From the NCBI RefSeq assembly GCF_052857255.1, contig NC_135505.1, positions 43,726,520 through 43,790,519 on the forward strand: a DNA stretch of 64,000 bases. Direction: 5' to 3'. Below the pieces are notes generated by a model. It did no database searches. It was not told where the DNA came from and saw nothing but the letters and a program-made list of their open reading frames with translations. The DNA is from Amblyomma americanum. Lineage: Eukaryota; Arthropoda; Arachnida; Ixodida; Ixodidae. Positions within the stretch are counted from its first letter, which is position 1; every line of letters begins with the position of its first letter. This document shows positions 35,833 through 46,249 of this stretch, in pieces. The position numbers and the translations under genes are program-made.

Positions 35833-36055
35833 TCACGCATCTTCTCCATACTGTATCTCATACAAAGCCATATGGCATTTTCTCATTAGCAGATCTTGTT
35901 CCTTTGCTGAAAGACATTTAGCCGTCTCTGCCATGAAATTGAAAAACATGTCGCACCGATGAGGCCGCTCTCGCTGTGCCACCACTTTGATGACATCCAA
36001 CAAGGCTCCGGCCACCTTGTCAATATCATCATTGGAAGGAGCTTCAGGCTTTGTC
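35833..36055 (-). CDS. Terminal coding exon of a BESS-like (MADF/BESS-type) protein
   Basis: The acceptor TTCCTTTCAG sits just above 36055. The exon enters in phase (completing a codon begun in the 37810-37935 exon) and encodes 74 residues: an acidic PSNDDIDKV stretch, then ALLDVIKVVAQRERPHRCD and a helix pair FFNFMAETAKCLSAKEQDLL...CHMALYEIQYGEDA, ending TGA at 35833. The last 40 residues have the spacing of a BESS motif, a homodimerisation/protein-interaction helix found at the C-termini of MADF-domain transcriptional regulators. AATAAA overlaps the stop (TGAATAAAG) and a strong donor-like GCG|GTAAGT lies about 10 bases further, so the 3' UTR may be spliced. Real exon status is well supported; the family call is tentative. 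Confidence 0.75.
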
Positions 36056-37809
36056 CTGAAAGGAATATAAAATAACTCCTTTATCCCTTCTATAAAGCGA
36101 AATGTTCCGTTGCTGTGCTAGGCGAATGTACTCGCTGTATCAATCGAGAAAAAAAAAACTATGAATGGATTCGAATGCGCCCACCCCGAATACTGGCTCA
36201 GGTTTGCTTCCTTACTTTATCATTGAGGATGAGATGTCTGGAAGTTTGGTTAATGAAAGACATTACGCGCTAACTCTCGATTTCATAAACACGCATCGAC
36301 TCTACCTTACACTCCCAGCGGCCCTCGAGGCCTGTTTTGGGTTTAAGACACCAACCTATACTCGAATCGCTCCTCTATAAAGATACTCGAGGTAGCAACG
36401 ACACCACCTTGAAAGCTCCTAGACCTCCAGTTTGTAAACAAGGATGACGTCGCATCATTTGTTGGCTGTGTGGATTTCGTTCGACCCGTGAACGAAGCTT
36501 TTCACGATGGCGCACACTATGCGGATGCACAAAACCCTGTGCCGAGGAGTCGGCTGAGCGACGCCCTCAGTTAATTCGATCCAGAACTTCTGGGAAGTCC
36601 TAGTTCGGCCAACACGACCGCGGCTACCCTTCTGACGTGCGTGCCTGCCGCTGACGCCGAGCACGAATAATCTACTCAGTTGATTGATGCCTCCAATGTT
36701 GTAGCGGTTCATCGCACCACGCTTATAGAGCGCGGGCAAACTACGAGTCACCGGTAAGCCGAGATACATCTCGCAGCCCGCCGAGTGCCCCGTTGCAGAG
36801 CGCGCCGCTCTTCTCCCCAGTTGTGAAGTTTTGCAGGCGGCGCTGCATTTGTAGGGAAAGGTGTATTGCATAGCGGGAGTTCAAGGCTTCGTAGGCGCTG
36901 TTGTGCAGTGCAAGCATCCCTGCTGTAGATATCAACAGCTTTCCCGGCGCCACCAAATGTGTCCTGGCGTTGCCGAAGAAGAGGGTGGGTTCGCTAGTAC
37001 TGCCGAAGGGACATTCGCGATCGCCGGAAGAGAATAGAATGGCTTTTGAAGCTCATCTACAATTACGGCTTCCAGCTGGCTTCCAAACGGCAGCAAACAC
37101 TGTTGCCTCCTTGGGAGTCCATTTCACTACTTCAGGATCATGCACTGCCTAGAAGCAGGCCACTTGTCACCAATCGCCGCCACGGGCGAGAGAAATTGTA
37201 CGCAGATTCCCAATAACGCTATATCAGTGGCGGCGAAGGAACCCAGACGCCACGCGTTTGCTGCTGTTTTTTAACTGCTCCTTCGGACATTCAGGCCAGT
37301 TGTTCGGGGAATAACTGTTTTCTTTCGGTCTTTCGCAAACGATGTTTTACTAGGTTGTAAACTCTGAGGTTTTGGTGAAGGCTCTTCGGATGGCATAGCA
37401 TGACAAAATACGCAAGCAATTACCATTGACGTGCTGTGTTACGGCCAAGTACTCGCATTCATTTCGTCCCCATGCGCCTTTCACGTTACCGCGAGGGAGG
37501 GCGATTGCAGGAAGGTTTTTCGAGAAGCTCCTCGTTGCAGGAAACGCCGAGTGTCGTTCTTTATTCCTAATCGTCCTTCCAGTGGAAGAGCAGCTGCTTC
37601 GTCGACTACACGGAGTGGAGGCGCGTAGTCGAGGCGCGTTGCCAACACTCGCACTGCCTTAAAAATTCGGCCGTAAAAGTTGAGAACAGGATTTCTTGGT
37701 TTCTATGTACATAACATTTACACTTCCGATGCAGCACATACAAATTTATGGAAAGGACTTTGGGATGTGTAATTCTGTGAGAAACTAGCCCTTCGTTTAT
37801 AGTACTCAC
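36056..37809 (-). other. Intron of the BESS-like gene (1754 bp)
   Basis: Bounded by CTGGA|GTGAGT (donor) and TTTCAG|G (acceptor). It contains a minus-strand 138-codon frame (36455-36871) and a TTTGGTGGCGCCGGGAAAG stretch near 36940-36960 that resembles a retroelement primer-binding region. Neither is supported well enough to name, but part of the intron is probably an old LTR element. Confidence 0.55.
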
Positions 37810-37935
37810 TCCAGAAAACGCTGCGAATTCTGTGCGCTGGAAGTGCTGTTTCTACGCGCCCGTTTTCTCTTGTGGTTGACCGGCTCTGGAGGGACTTCTT
37901 CAGGTTCTTCGTCATCGCCATCTTCAAGTACGTAG
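37810..37935 (-). CDS. Internal coding exon: acidic linker and basic nuclear-localisation-like patch
   Basis: A 126-nt exon lies between acceptor TTGATTTTTCAG and donor CTGGA|GTGAGT. In the frame shared with its neighbours it reads YVLEDGDDEEPEEVPPEPV, then NHKRKRARRNSTSS and AQNSQRFL. It starts and ends in the same phase class (1 base in, 2 bases out), as do the 36-nt and 48-nt exons upstream, so joining them keeps the frame. KRKRARR is a typical monopartite nuclear localisation signal, consistent with a DNA-binding regulator. A second frame is also open over this exon but does not continue into the adjacent exons. Confidence 0.78.
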
Positions 37936-38285
37936 CTGAAAAATCAAGCATCGACCTCGCAGACTGCACAAGAGCTTTGCATATGACTTCATTTTTTCGG
38001 TAATAATGTGGTGAAGAGTATAGTTAGACCAGTTGAACGAAATGCATTGAATGCCATAATCGTTCCAATCAAGAGCGCAGACAGCGAATATATTTTTTTA
38101 CGCTACAGAACTAGTAAATGTGCCTGTATCTCTCGAAGTGAAGCGATGTTATAAATCTGCTCATCATAATCGCTGCGCCGAGAAGCACTATCAGCGTCGG
38201 TTGGAACACACCGACAGCAATCCAGTCAGAGATTATTACGCATGGTACAGAAGAGCGTGAGTGGTTCAACATTAGGTGCACATAC
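37936..38285 (-). other. Intron of the BESS-like gene
   Basis: Runs from the donor AAAG|GTATGT at 38286/38285 to the TTTTTCAG acceptor at 37936. It includes the first half of the 124-bp duplication. Confidence 0.6.
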
Positions 38286-38321
38286 CTTTCGTGGTCATCA
38301 TCCGGTTCCTGGTGGCAAATT
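38286..38321 (-). CDS. 36-nt micro-exon, copy 1 (downstream in the gene)
   Basis: Acceptor CATTGTGTAG, exon AATTTGCCACCAGGAACCGG through GACCACGAAAG, donor AAAG|GTATGT. In phase it encodes ICHQEPDDDHE plus a split Ser codon, leading directly into YVLEDGDDEEP of the next exon. Its length is a multiple of three, so skipping or including it keeps the frame. It has a near-identical tandem copy at 38410-38445. Confidence 0.72.
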
Positions 38322-38409
38322 CTACACAATGAAATAAACAACAATCCAGTCAGTGATTATTACGCATGGTACAGAAGAGCGTGAGTGGTTCAACATTAGG
38401 TGCACATAC

Positions 38410-38445
38410 ATTTCGTGGTCATCATCCGGTTCCTGGTGGCAAATT
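38410..38445 (-). CDS. 36-nt micro-exon, copy 2 (upstream in the gene)
   Basis: Identical to 38286-38321 except that its last base is T instead of G, giving the weaker donor AAAT|GTATGT. If used, it would change the split codon to Ile before Tyr, or be spliced together with copy 1 to add 12 residues. Possible outcomes are mutually exclusive use, double inclusion or silence of this copy; sequence alone cannot decide. Confidence 0.55.
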
Positions 38446-38938
38446 CTACACAATGAAATAAACAAGCTGTTATTTTGACAACACTTTCCGATGCGCTCAA
38501 AAATCCCGATTGCAGCCCCACATGTTACATATATTTAGTGAGGTTGATAAACATGAGAAACATATGTTTGTTATTCAGCATTAGCATTTATTGGTTTTCG
38601 TTAAAATTTGTTCGATGTTAGGACCGCTCACTGTGCAAAGCATGAATCGAATAATATATCGAATAATACTTCAAGCGCAATAACGTTCAGAGAATAATGT
38701 GCTCTTTGGAAGTGTACTCGTGCTCACATATAGCCACTTGATGTAGTCAGCTGTCTTACTCTTCTTTCAGGCTGCAACGTTATACGTGAAAATGTGCTCC
38801 ACTGAAAAAATGGTCGAAACTGTTGCAATGATTTTAGCGAAAATTCAATGAACGACTCAACGAATTCGGCTACCTAATGATATCTTAAAACCAGGGCCAA
38901 GTTACTCGTCTGAGCTCGAGCAAAATGAATAAACTTGC
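38446..38938 (-). other. Intron with GC-AG boundaries
   Basis: The donor is ACAG|GCAAGT, the classic strong form for GC-AG introns, and the acceptor is TGTGTAG at the micro-exon. AT-rich, with no other feature. Confidence 0.55.
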
Positions 38939-38986
38939 CTGTCGTCATTGGATGAATCCAGGTGCACCATTATATTCTCGCTGGAT
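38939..38986 (-). CDS. 48-nt internal coding exon of the BESS-like gene
   Basis: Acceptor TTGTTCATTTCAG, exon of 48 nt, donor ACAG|GCAAGT (GC type). In the shared frame it encodes SSENIMVHLDSSNDD and half of an Arg codon completed by the micro-exon (giving R-ICHQEP). Small size and a non-canonical donor make it easy to miss by gene finders. The preceding exon must end with two bases of a codon; I could not identify it, so the N-terminus (expected MADF domain) is missing. Confidence 0.62.
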
Positions 38987-41176
38987 CTGAAATGAACAAG
39001 TGACAGCAGTGTGCAATGTTAGGCATGTAGAAGAGAATGAGCGCCTTGAGCAAGTGTCACGGGAGACGGGGCTAGAAATGGTAGCTAGGCACGATAACAT
39101 CCGCTGTGACCACATAAGGCTATGCCATGAGATTTTATACTGCACGGCGTTCAAAGTTAGATTTCGTGGTTTTTGAAACCAAATATAAAGAGCCGCACAG
39201 AAAAGTTGTTTTTGTAAATTTGTCATGCTGCCAGGCAGGCGCAAACTGCAAGAATAATCGTCTTCGTAATATAAGTAATTAACAAGACTGGGTAATTACC
39301 TTTTCATAAACGGCGGTTACAATGCTTGTTGATATTGATAACTTAGAGGCATTTAGTGACTACTCTGTTTTCTACAATTTTGGTCACGCGCCTGTGTCCT
39401 AGACATGCACGTCTAAAATTACGCATGCCAGAGAGCAGTACTCAGCATGAAGCTCCTGCCTGGTGTGAAACAGTTGATGCCTATGGCATTCCGCCTGACA
39501 AGAATGTGGACTGACAGGCGACGGTGATTACTTTTTGCCTTTCGCGAAGGAAACCGAAGAATGACTGTGCAGGTGTAGTTAGGCAAGCCCCGTTTCCTTA
39601 AGCGATTGCTATTACATTGGGTGATAAGACGAGGTACCGCTTTATGCTTCGCACGCACTCAAGCCCAAGGATACTGACTGCTGGCTAAGAGCGAGAAGTA
39701 ATTGCGGTCGCCTGTGACTCCACTTTCTTGTGAGACGGAGCGTCATACGCAACAGCTGCCTTCACTAAGGGGGGAGCTTCATGCCGAGTGCCGCGGTCTG
39801 ACATGCGCAATTAGACGGATTGGGCTGAAATTTTAGACATGCATATCCCAAGACACAGGCCCATTACTAAACTTGCACGAAACAAGTCCTAAAATACCGC
39901 TACCTCTAAGCTTTCAATACAAAAAAGCGTTCTAACTGCACTGTATAAAAAGTTATTTGCTGCATTTAGTCAATTACTGATATTACAATGATACTCATCC
40001 TCAGAGTTTGCGGCCGTTTGGCCGCATATTACTTGGACAAAATCCGCTTTCGTGCAGTGCTGTTTGTATATTTTTAATCCAGAAAGTCCAAGTTTGAACA
40101 CGCTGTATAATGTAGTGTCGTATGGTATGCGGCGTTTAACTTTCCGAAGCTTCTGGTGGACTATGGCTGAAGGCGTTGTGGTGTAGTTACGAGCCCTTAC
40201 CGCGAAACAAAGTAAAATGCAAAATTAAAACACATTTTAGCTAACCTGTGCCGTGGTTTACAAAATGAAAACCTGAGGCACAAGTATTTAATTGGTGCAG
40301 GCTTGGAAGTACTTTTGTCCAGGCGAGGTCGGCATATTACGACAGTGCAGCTAAAAGCAAATCATTGCCGCTGTATCCGTGGGCGTTGGAGGAGCAGCAC
40401 GGCTGGTCAAGCGACAAGCCTGACGGCATTGGTCATTACGTGACCAGCACCCTGAACTCACACAAGAGACCACTCCACGTGTCCGCGCCGGTCACGTGAT
40501 CCCGCCGTGACGTCAAATCCGTTCTGCGCATACCCTTCCCTGCTGCCTACGTGAGCCCCTGATGGTGACGTCAGTCTGAGCATGCCTCGCTAAGGTGAGG
40601 AGGGCGCAATGTCAAGTAAATTGACAAATGGGAAAAGAATAAATCGCAATATCATATGAGAGCTCCACCCGATGAACGCATCAATGACAGGCGTAATCGT
40701 CCCGCCATCTTTAATGCATCTAATTTGCTTACTTAAAGAGAAAAATGAGGCAACTTTCGTAATCTTAATCTGTCACCAAATTTTGCACGCAAAATTCGCA
40801 GAGCGTGTTGAGCAATGCAGATTCAGTTGTTTCCTTCATATATATGCTGAGGGTTAATCCCTTTCTTTGAGTTTAATGCTACGCCTACGGTGTTTAAAAA
40901 TCCCCGTGTGATTATGCGCTTCGCGTCCCGATATTAACGCCCTCAAAAACGCTTTTGCTGAAGAAATTTGGTGAGAGAAAGCCGCAATGAAATAAGTGGA
41001 CGCTGCGCACAGCGATGGTTCCGGATGAGCCCAGGCACTGTGTTTCCTTGGAATTATGATAGTGCAGCGGAGACGCAACCACGCCATCACCATTTCACAG
41101 AATAGCCCAGATAATTTCCTGCAGTCCAACATGGCCCCGCATCTCGCGACGAAGCGCTCTGTCGCAATCAAAGCGG
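38987..41176. other. No exon recognised; contains CACGTG/TGACGTCA cluster at 40476-40573
   Basis: The first part should be intron of the BESS-like gene. 40476-40573 holds two CACGTG and two TGACGTCA palindromes (see findings). A minus-strand 116-codon frame (40854-41204) has no known family. Confidence 0.4.
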
Positions 41177-41540
41177 AAAGCTGGGCTAGTTGGTGTTTCA
41201 TCATGAATTAAAAGACTAGCGCATATAACAGAGACACAGACAAAGAAGTAGACAGGACGAGCGCTAAACATCAACTGAGTTGTTTACTGAACATAAAGGA
41301 ACATATAAGCAATTCGGTGGTGCATGCGCACACTGGGTTAACAATACATAGACAATCTAATCAAGGTGTGGCAAACTGTTCTTTAGGTACATTTTTTCTT
41401 TTTTGGTCAAGGTAAGTGAACTAGTGCTTACACAGTTATCACCTTCTCTGTCAATGTGATAGGCCTCACAAATCTCGCGACCTCTGTCGCATCTTCACTC
41501 ATTTGCCTTCATTCATGGTCTCCTCGTTCCCGCGCTTCAC
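41177..41540 (-). mobile_element. Penelope-like element 3' end: GIY-YIG tail plus terminal repeat
   Basis: On the minus strand, about 41380-41500 encodes REICEAYHIDREGDNCVSTS...LTLTKKEKMYL. This matches the end of the GIY-YIG endonuclease of Penelope-like elements (pattern R-x-I-x-E-A...CVS-x-x-S-x-x-L-x-x-x-E). It is followed at 41300-41177 by a terminal repeat with AGCGCTCGTCCTGTCTACTT and CAACTAGCCCAGC. The same coding-then-repeat order occurs on the plus strand at 45466-45790. Confidence 0.65.
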
Positions 41541-43094
41541 TGATTGAAGTGCTTGTGGCGAAGTGGGTCAGTGCGGATGATTTCTTCGCATTATAGTGAC
41601 AATTAAAGCTGGCGTGGAGGAACAAGTTTTGCAACGACATGTTATTAAGATCGGGCGTACTCGTGGTCTGTGTATCCTAACGCACGGGTAATACCCCTTT
41701 ATTGGAAGCGGTTCGATTTTCTTTGCACTCGAATTTAATCGAACCGGATTTCTATCGTGAAAGTCGGAACTGACATAGCTGTACTGCAGGAAAAAAAAAG
41801 GGGGGAAAGCTTGGATTTTGGTGGCGCTGCTAAAACAAGCCCGACACAGGTTCATGAAACGGAGCTATGAGCTGCAACGACTGTGAATCTACAGGGTGTG
41901 CCAGCGAGCAATTAACAAAGATTGCAGTAAAACTAAAATATATTCTGGACAAAACTGTCTGCGCCGCGGACGTAAGCAGTTTTAGAAACAATGCGGATTA
42001 TCAAGTTAACATTTGCAAATATATTTTAGATTTGCACAGTCAAGTGGTTATTGGTCATAGCAAGCACAGCGTTTTTTCAACCGCAGCACACTGTAAAGGC
42101 AACACCCACTGGAGACATATTGCGATGGTCACGGTACCCACTTCCGACCGCTCGGGCCATTTGGACCCTTTCAGCGGCTTGCACTTACTTTTGTCGCTTG
42201 GAGCAAGAAAACACGTAAACGTCGGAAATTGCGCGCTATTTTTTTAGAGCAATAAATCAAAAGAAAGAGCATACCATGGTGCAACAACGAAGACTAAAAT
42301 TAGGCTCCATAGGCATTGCGAGACTTCCTCAGAGGGCTTTATGTTTGCGCACAAGTTCCTGTGACGTCATGCACTCTGTGCCAGTTATAAGCGGAAATAT
42401 GCAACTAATTTCCTTACGTGAAAGGTCTCATCGAACGACTCCTTTCTGCGTTTCAAACGCTGATATTGCATCTTTTTTCCGTGGCTACAAACTCGTAAAT
42501 GGCAACAATAGCCAGAGTGGACTGACCATTCAAGGCGAACCAACGACGCGAAATCCAGTCGACCTTATGCTCGCATTATAAACCTGAAATGAAATTCGAA
42601 CAACGCTGTTGAAACGGGAACAGCATGAAAAGAAGATGTTTCCTAAGAGAGACTGAATAGCAGAGCAGCTGATATTTACATCGATGGCGCGAAAACAGCA
42701 GCGTGGAAGTGTTATTTGAGCCGGCCTCTACTTCTTCCCCAACAGCTGATATTTCGAAGGTTGTATGTTGGATTTGAGTTTCATTTCATTTGACGCTGAT
42801 AATACATTAAATAGGCTGCCTTTCAGTTACACCGGCGGGGACACATTTATACACGTGCGCACTGTATGCTCAGCTGACGGGTAGTTATCGAGAGACTGCG
42901 TTAATTTAAAGGTTAAGTAGTAAAGTTTAGTTATTATGTTCGTAATTATTATCGATTTTTATACAACTACGATCCATCGCGGCTGCTGGTTTCTTCCTGA
43001 ATAGTTTTCTTTGCAAATTGCCCACGCTATTTTCGGGTTTTTCTTAAAGTGTTCACTGAAACCACCGATACACTAACCCTATACACCCTATACA
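41541..43094. other. No gene recognised
   Basis: Open frames on both strands (41568-41855 minus, 41867-42247 and 42276-42581 plus) lack recognisable domains or splice context. Confidence 0.35.
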
Positions 43095-43165
43095 ATTTCC
43101 TGAGCCATTCACTACGGCGTCTCTCATAGCCTGAGTCGCTTTGGGACGTTAAACCACCATAAAAC
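43095..43165 (+). mobile_element. SINE tail fragment (CCGCGGTGGCTCAGTGG family), plus orientation
   Basis: TTCACTACGGCGTCTCTCATA through GGGACGTTAAACCACCATAAA is the 3' part of the family seen at 710-941, followed by an A run. The tRNA head is absent. Confidence 0.75.
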
Positions 43166-43526
43166 AAAAAAAAATCAAGACTACAGAGTTGTCTTGAGGA
43201 TTTTTCGTTACCCAATATTCATTGGCCGCGTTCATTCCAGAAGAATATTGGCGGGGCCGTCGTTGCACATGTAGGTGTAAGGGGTCTAAAGAGCAACGCA
43301 GGACCACATTGTTCACTGCACCGCATTCGCTCTCTATTGCCTGAATGGCGTCTTGGTTGGGCATCTGCAGCAATTTCAATAATACAAAAAAACACTCGCA
43401 TTTCTTGAAAATGTAGGTAGTTAAATGAAATGCGGCAGGATTAGACAATTGGCGCATCATTCCCACTGCAGCATCTAAAGCTGTCAAAAAGCAGAGGCGC
43501 CGAACAGCGCATGCGCGATTTCCATG
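43166..43526. other. Unassigned stretch inside a long minus-strand open frame
   Basis: A minus-strand frame (43149-43616) spans this region, but it starts in a SINE head and ends in a SINE tail, so it is not a gene as a whole. The middle (IFKKCECFFVLLKLLQ) is unrecognised. Confidence 0.35.
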
Positions 43527-43612
43527 TTGCCTCAGTCGAAATGCCGCCGCCGCGGCCGTGATTTCGTCTTGGGGCGTACGGCTTAGCAACCCCAACGCTA
43601 AAACCACTGAGC
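43527..43612 (-). mobile_element. SINE tRNA-head fragment
   Basis: The minus strand reads TGGGCTCAGTGGTTTTAGCG ... CACGGCCGCGGCGGCGGC. This is a decayed A-box head joined to the CCGCGGC motif of the SINE family; no body follows. Confidence 0.5.
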
Positions 43613-44214
43613 CCACATCAACACGAATCAGTGTTTAACTCAAAACATTCGTTCGCCTTATACCCGGGGTTAAAATTTTCACGATGAACGGCGGTTTTTA
43701 GCGGCTCGATGCTGTTGCTCCTGTATCCTCATGGCCTGAACCTGGACAGCGATTTTGGGCTTCCATAGCGCGGCTTAGTGTCATCGGTAAACGAGCCAGT
43801 CTACTGGTTTTTTTCTGGAAACCACGTTTCTTTACTTGCTAGGTGCATAACTAGTATACAGAAATAGTTCAAAGGCAATATTGCTTTGAAGACAATCTGA
43901 GCTTAAAGAAGATGTCATAGGGATATGATACGGATATCTCGTAGCTGCTAAGCAATGCCGTCATAGGAGATATTGATGAAAGCGCCGCTATGATTATAGT
44001 AGAAGCTCTGCTTTTGTCATCTTCTCGTGTCCAAATTAAAATACTACAGGCACCAGTAACCGGAAAAAGGCTTCATAAATAATTACAAGTGAAAAAGTAA
44101 CCTACTTAGACTTTATTTCACCTAAAATTTACTGTTTATATAAGGCAGCCGGGCATATCCAAGGATATCAGTATATTTCAATTCGAAGATCCCAACCTGC
44201 CCGCCAGTATTTGG
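43613..44214. other. No gene recognised
   Basis: AT-rich; nothing supported. Confidence 0.35.
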
Positions 44215-44372
44215 TTTACCGTTTATGGGGTTCAACATCCCAAAGCGACTCAATCTTTGGGAGACGCCGTAGTGAAGAGCTCCGGAAATTTAGACCACCT
44301 CAGGTTCTTTAACGTGCACTGGCACCGCACACTACAATGGCCTCTAGAATTTCGCCTCCATCGAAATGCGAC
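44215..44372 (-). mobile_element. SINE (CCGCGGTGGCTCAGTGG family), head-truncated
   Basis: Body from TTTATGGGGTTCAACATCCC to TCCATCGAAATGCGACC. The tRNA-like head that should follow on the plus-strand right side is missing. Confidence 0.8.
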
Positions 44373-45309
44373 CCGTAAATTCATCAAGTTCGAACACACA
44401 CTTTCACAATCAGTGATTGTCACCTTTTCTCCTCTTCGAATTTGAAACATTATTCATGAAAAAAGTAGTGCCCTCATTTATATCACTAAAGCGCAGTATC
44501 TGCGACAATACGCTAATATTTTTACTGGATTACTACATCCTATCTTCGTGTGAAATAAATAAAACGCTTATAACATAACTTCTAGTACAGTTAGCAAAAT
44601 ACACTTCATACTTCTTTTTTTCCCTTTTAACATCTGCTGCTTTTCACTTGTAACGTCACAGTTGCTAACTATCCGCCAACGCTAGTCACCCCCTAAATAA
44701 CCAAACCATTAAGAGACCAATGGTAAAACAAAGAAAAAATGAACCGGAAAGAATGGCGAGAAATTATAGTCGCAGTTTTCTTTTTTCTTTGTTTACGCAC
44801 AGTGCCAAGCATCACAAAATAAGCATTCTTTAAAACCCTAAATTATAGGTTTAATGAACAGCGCACTATTAAGTGGTGTTAACAGGTAGTCAGCAGTTGC
44901 CGAGAGCGGGATCAGTGTGTTTCATAACCAGGAACTACTTTCCTGGGACCGTTCCCTGAGCTATTCCTTTCTAAAGATCGGTCAATTACCGCAGTGTAAG
45001 GCAGCCAAAATAATATCATTTCAAATTTTAAGCCGAGACGGTAAAAATAATTCTGAACGTTTTACGGAATGAATGCTGCTAGCGAAAGAAACATGACCGA
45101 AGCGGAAAGAAATTATAGGAATGCAAAGCAAGGATCTATTTCAAGGAGAAGCCTCTCAAGGAAACGCCTCTTTCCATCATTTTCCTAAGCGCCTCAATGA
45201 GCCATTTGTGCGTCGCTTTTGTCCTCTAGAGTCGTCTTACGGCTTCCATCCACGTTCACGACGAACAGATAACTGAAACGTGACCAGTGTAACCAACCCC
45301 AGATCAACA
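44373..45309. other. No gene recognised
   Basis: AT-rich with short chance frames only. Confidence 0.35.
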
Positions 45310-45790
45310 CAATTACAACGACGCCACACTCAGATGTAGTAATATAATGAATAAACAGCGCTAAAGGCGAGGACGAAGAGCAAACAAGACGAGAGCTGTC
45401 CTGTTTACGCATTGTACGGGATGAAAAAGGCTGCCATCCGTGTCTTTCACAGGCAGTTATTTTAGATGCCATACAGCGAAGATCAACCGGAAAATCATTG
45501 AGGCCAGACATATCACGCGATTAGGAGAAGAATGTGTCAGTGGCCCTTCCTTTGCTTTAAAAGATGATGCGGCCAGATTCCTTGAACAGGGCATGTGTCG
45601 GGGGCTGTCATGACATGGTTTTTTTTTTGATGATTGTGTGGTTTTGGTTCTGCTTGGCGTGGACATATTCTGTTTTCCTCAGTAAACGCTAGTTGCGAGT
45701 CAGCGCTCGTCCTGTTTACTCTTTGTCCTCTTCGTTAGCGCTGTTTATTCATTATGTCACCGTACCAACAAGCCCAGATGTCTCTTCTAT
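45310..45790 (+). mobile_element. Penelope-like element fragment with inverted terminal repeats
   Basis: 45340-45410 (AATGAATAAACAGCGCTAAA...) is an inverted copy of 45695-45757 (AGCGCTCGTCCTGTTTACTC...GCGCTGTTTATTCATTATG). Between them, 45466-45600 encodes on the plus strand TAKINRKIIEARHITRLGEE followed by CVSGPSFALKDDAARFLEQG. This is the C-terminal part of a GIY-YIG endonuclease as in Penelope-like retroelements. The reverse transcriptase is not present. The coding frame has a stop just upstream (45460s), so this is a dead, strongly truncated copy. Confidence 0.65.
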
Positions 45791-45917
45791 TCCAGAACAA
45801 GTCTAGCTCAGTGCATGCAGGACGCATAATGCTTGATGTCGTTTGTTTCTCGAGCGATAGCATAACCTATAACAATCATGACGTATTTCTGTCAGGAAAG
45901 AGACAAATAATACGGTC

Positions 45918-46249
45918 AGACATTTATGCTCCGTGCACTCAAAAAAGACGCCACTGTCCTGCATAAAGCCAGCAGTAAAATTCCAATAAAGCTGGGTATC
46001 AGACAGGGAGACACGACCTCGCCAATGCTATGCACTGCCAGTTTACAAGAGGTACTCAAAGGCCTGGATTGCGAACAGTTGGCGATAACTTGCGATTAGC
46101 TGATAACATTATCTTGCTAAGTCACTCAGGGGATGAATTGCAAAGCGTGTACAATGGCTTAGAGAGCCAGAGGAGAACGGTGAGTATAAAACTAATGTGC
46201 AGGAAATCAGAGTTTTGTTCAACTTACTCTTAAGAGAACAGCAGTTTTC
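45918..46249 (+). pseudogene. RTE-clade LINE RT fragment, first part
   Basis: The plus strand encodes KDATVLHKASSKIPIKLGIR, then QGDTTSPMLCTASLQEVLKG. After a frameshift it encodes NLRLADNIILLSHSGDELQS, which replaces the catalytic FADD of RTE elements by LADN. Related to the family at 1-420 but covering later RT motifs. It is cut at about 46249 by the I-type LINE and resumes at 46986. Confidence 0.8.

Larger units (their letters stand above)
38218..38465. repeat. 124-bp tandem duplication containing the micro-exon
   Basis: 38218-38341 and 38342-38465 are nearly identical. Each carries the 36-nt exon with its acceptor, its donor and the flanking intron. The visible differences are few (for example the last exon base and one base in the 5' part), so the duplication is recent. 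Confidence 0.92.

Noticed and set aside
36455..36960. LTR element or gag ORF inside the BESS-like gene intron
   Set aside because: A primer-binding-like TTTGGTGGCGCCGGG and an open frame are suggestive, but no LTR pair, no conserved domain and no target duplication were found.
40854..41204. Minus-strand 116-codon ORF as a PIF/Harbinger or MADF exon
   Set aside because: No motif could be matched, and its upstream end lies in the Penelope-like terminal repeat.
43027..43616. Minus-strand 155-codon ORF as a gene
   Set aside because: It begins in a SINE head fragment and ends across a SINE tail fragment; the middle is not recognisable.
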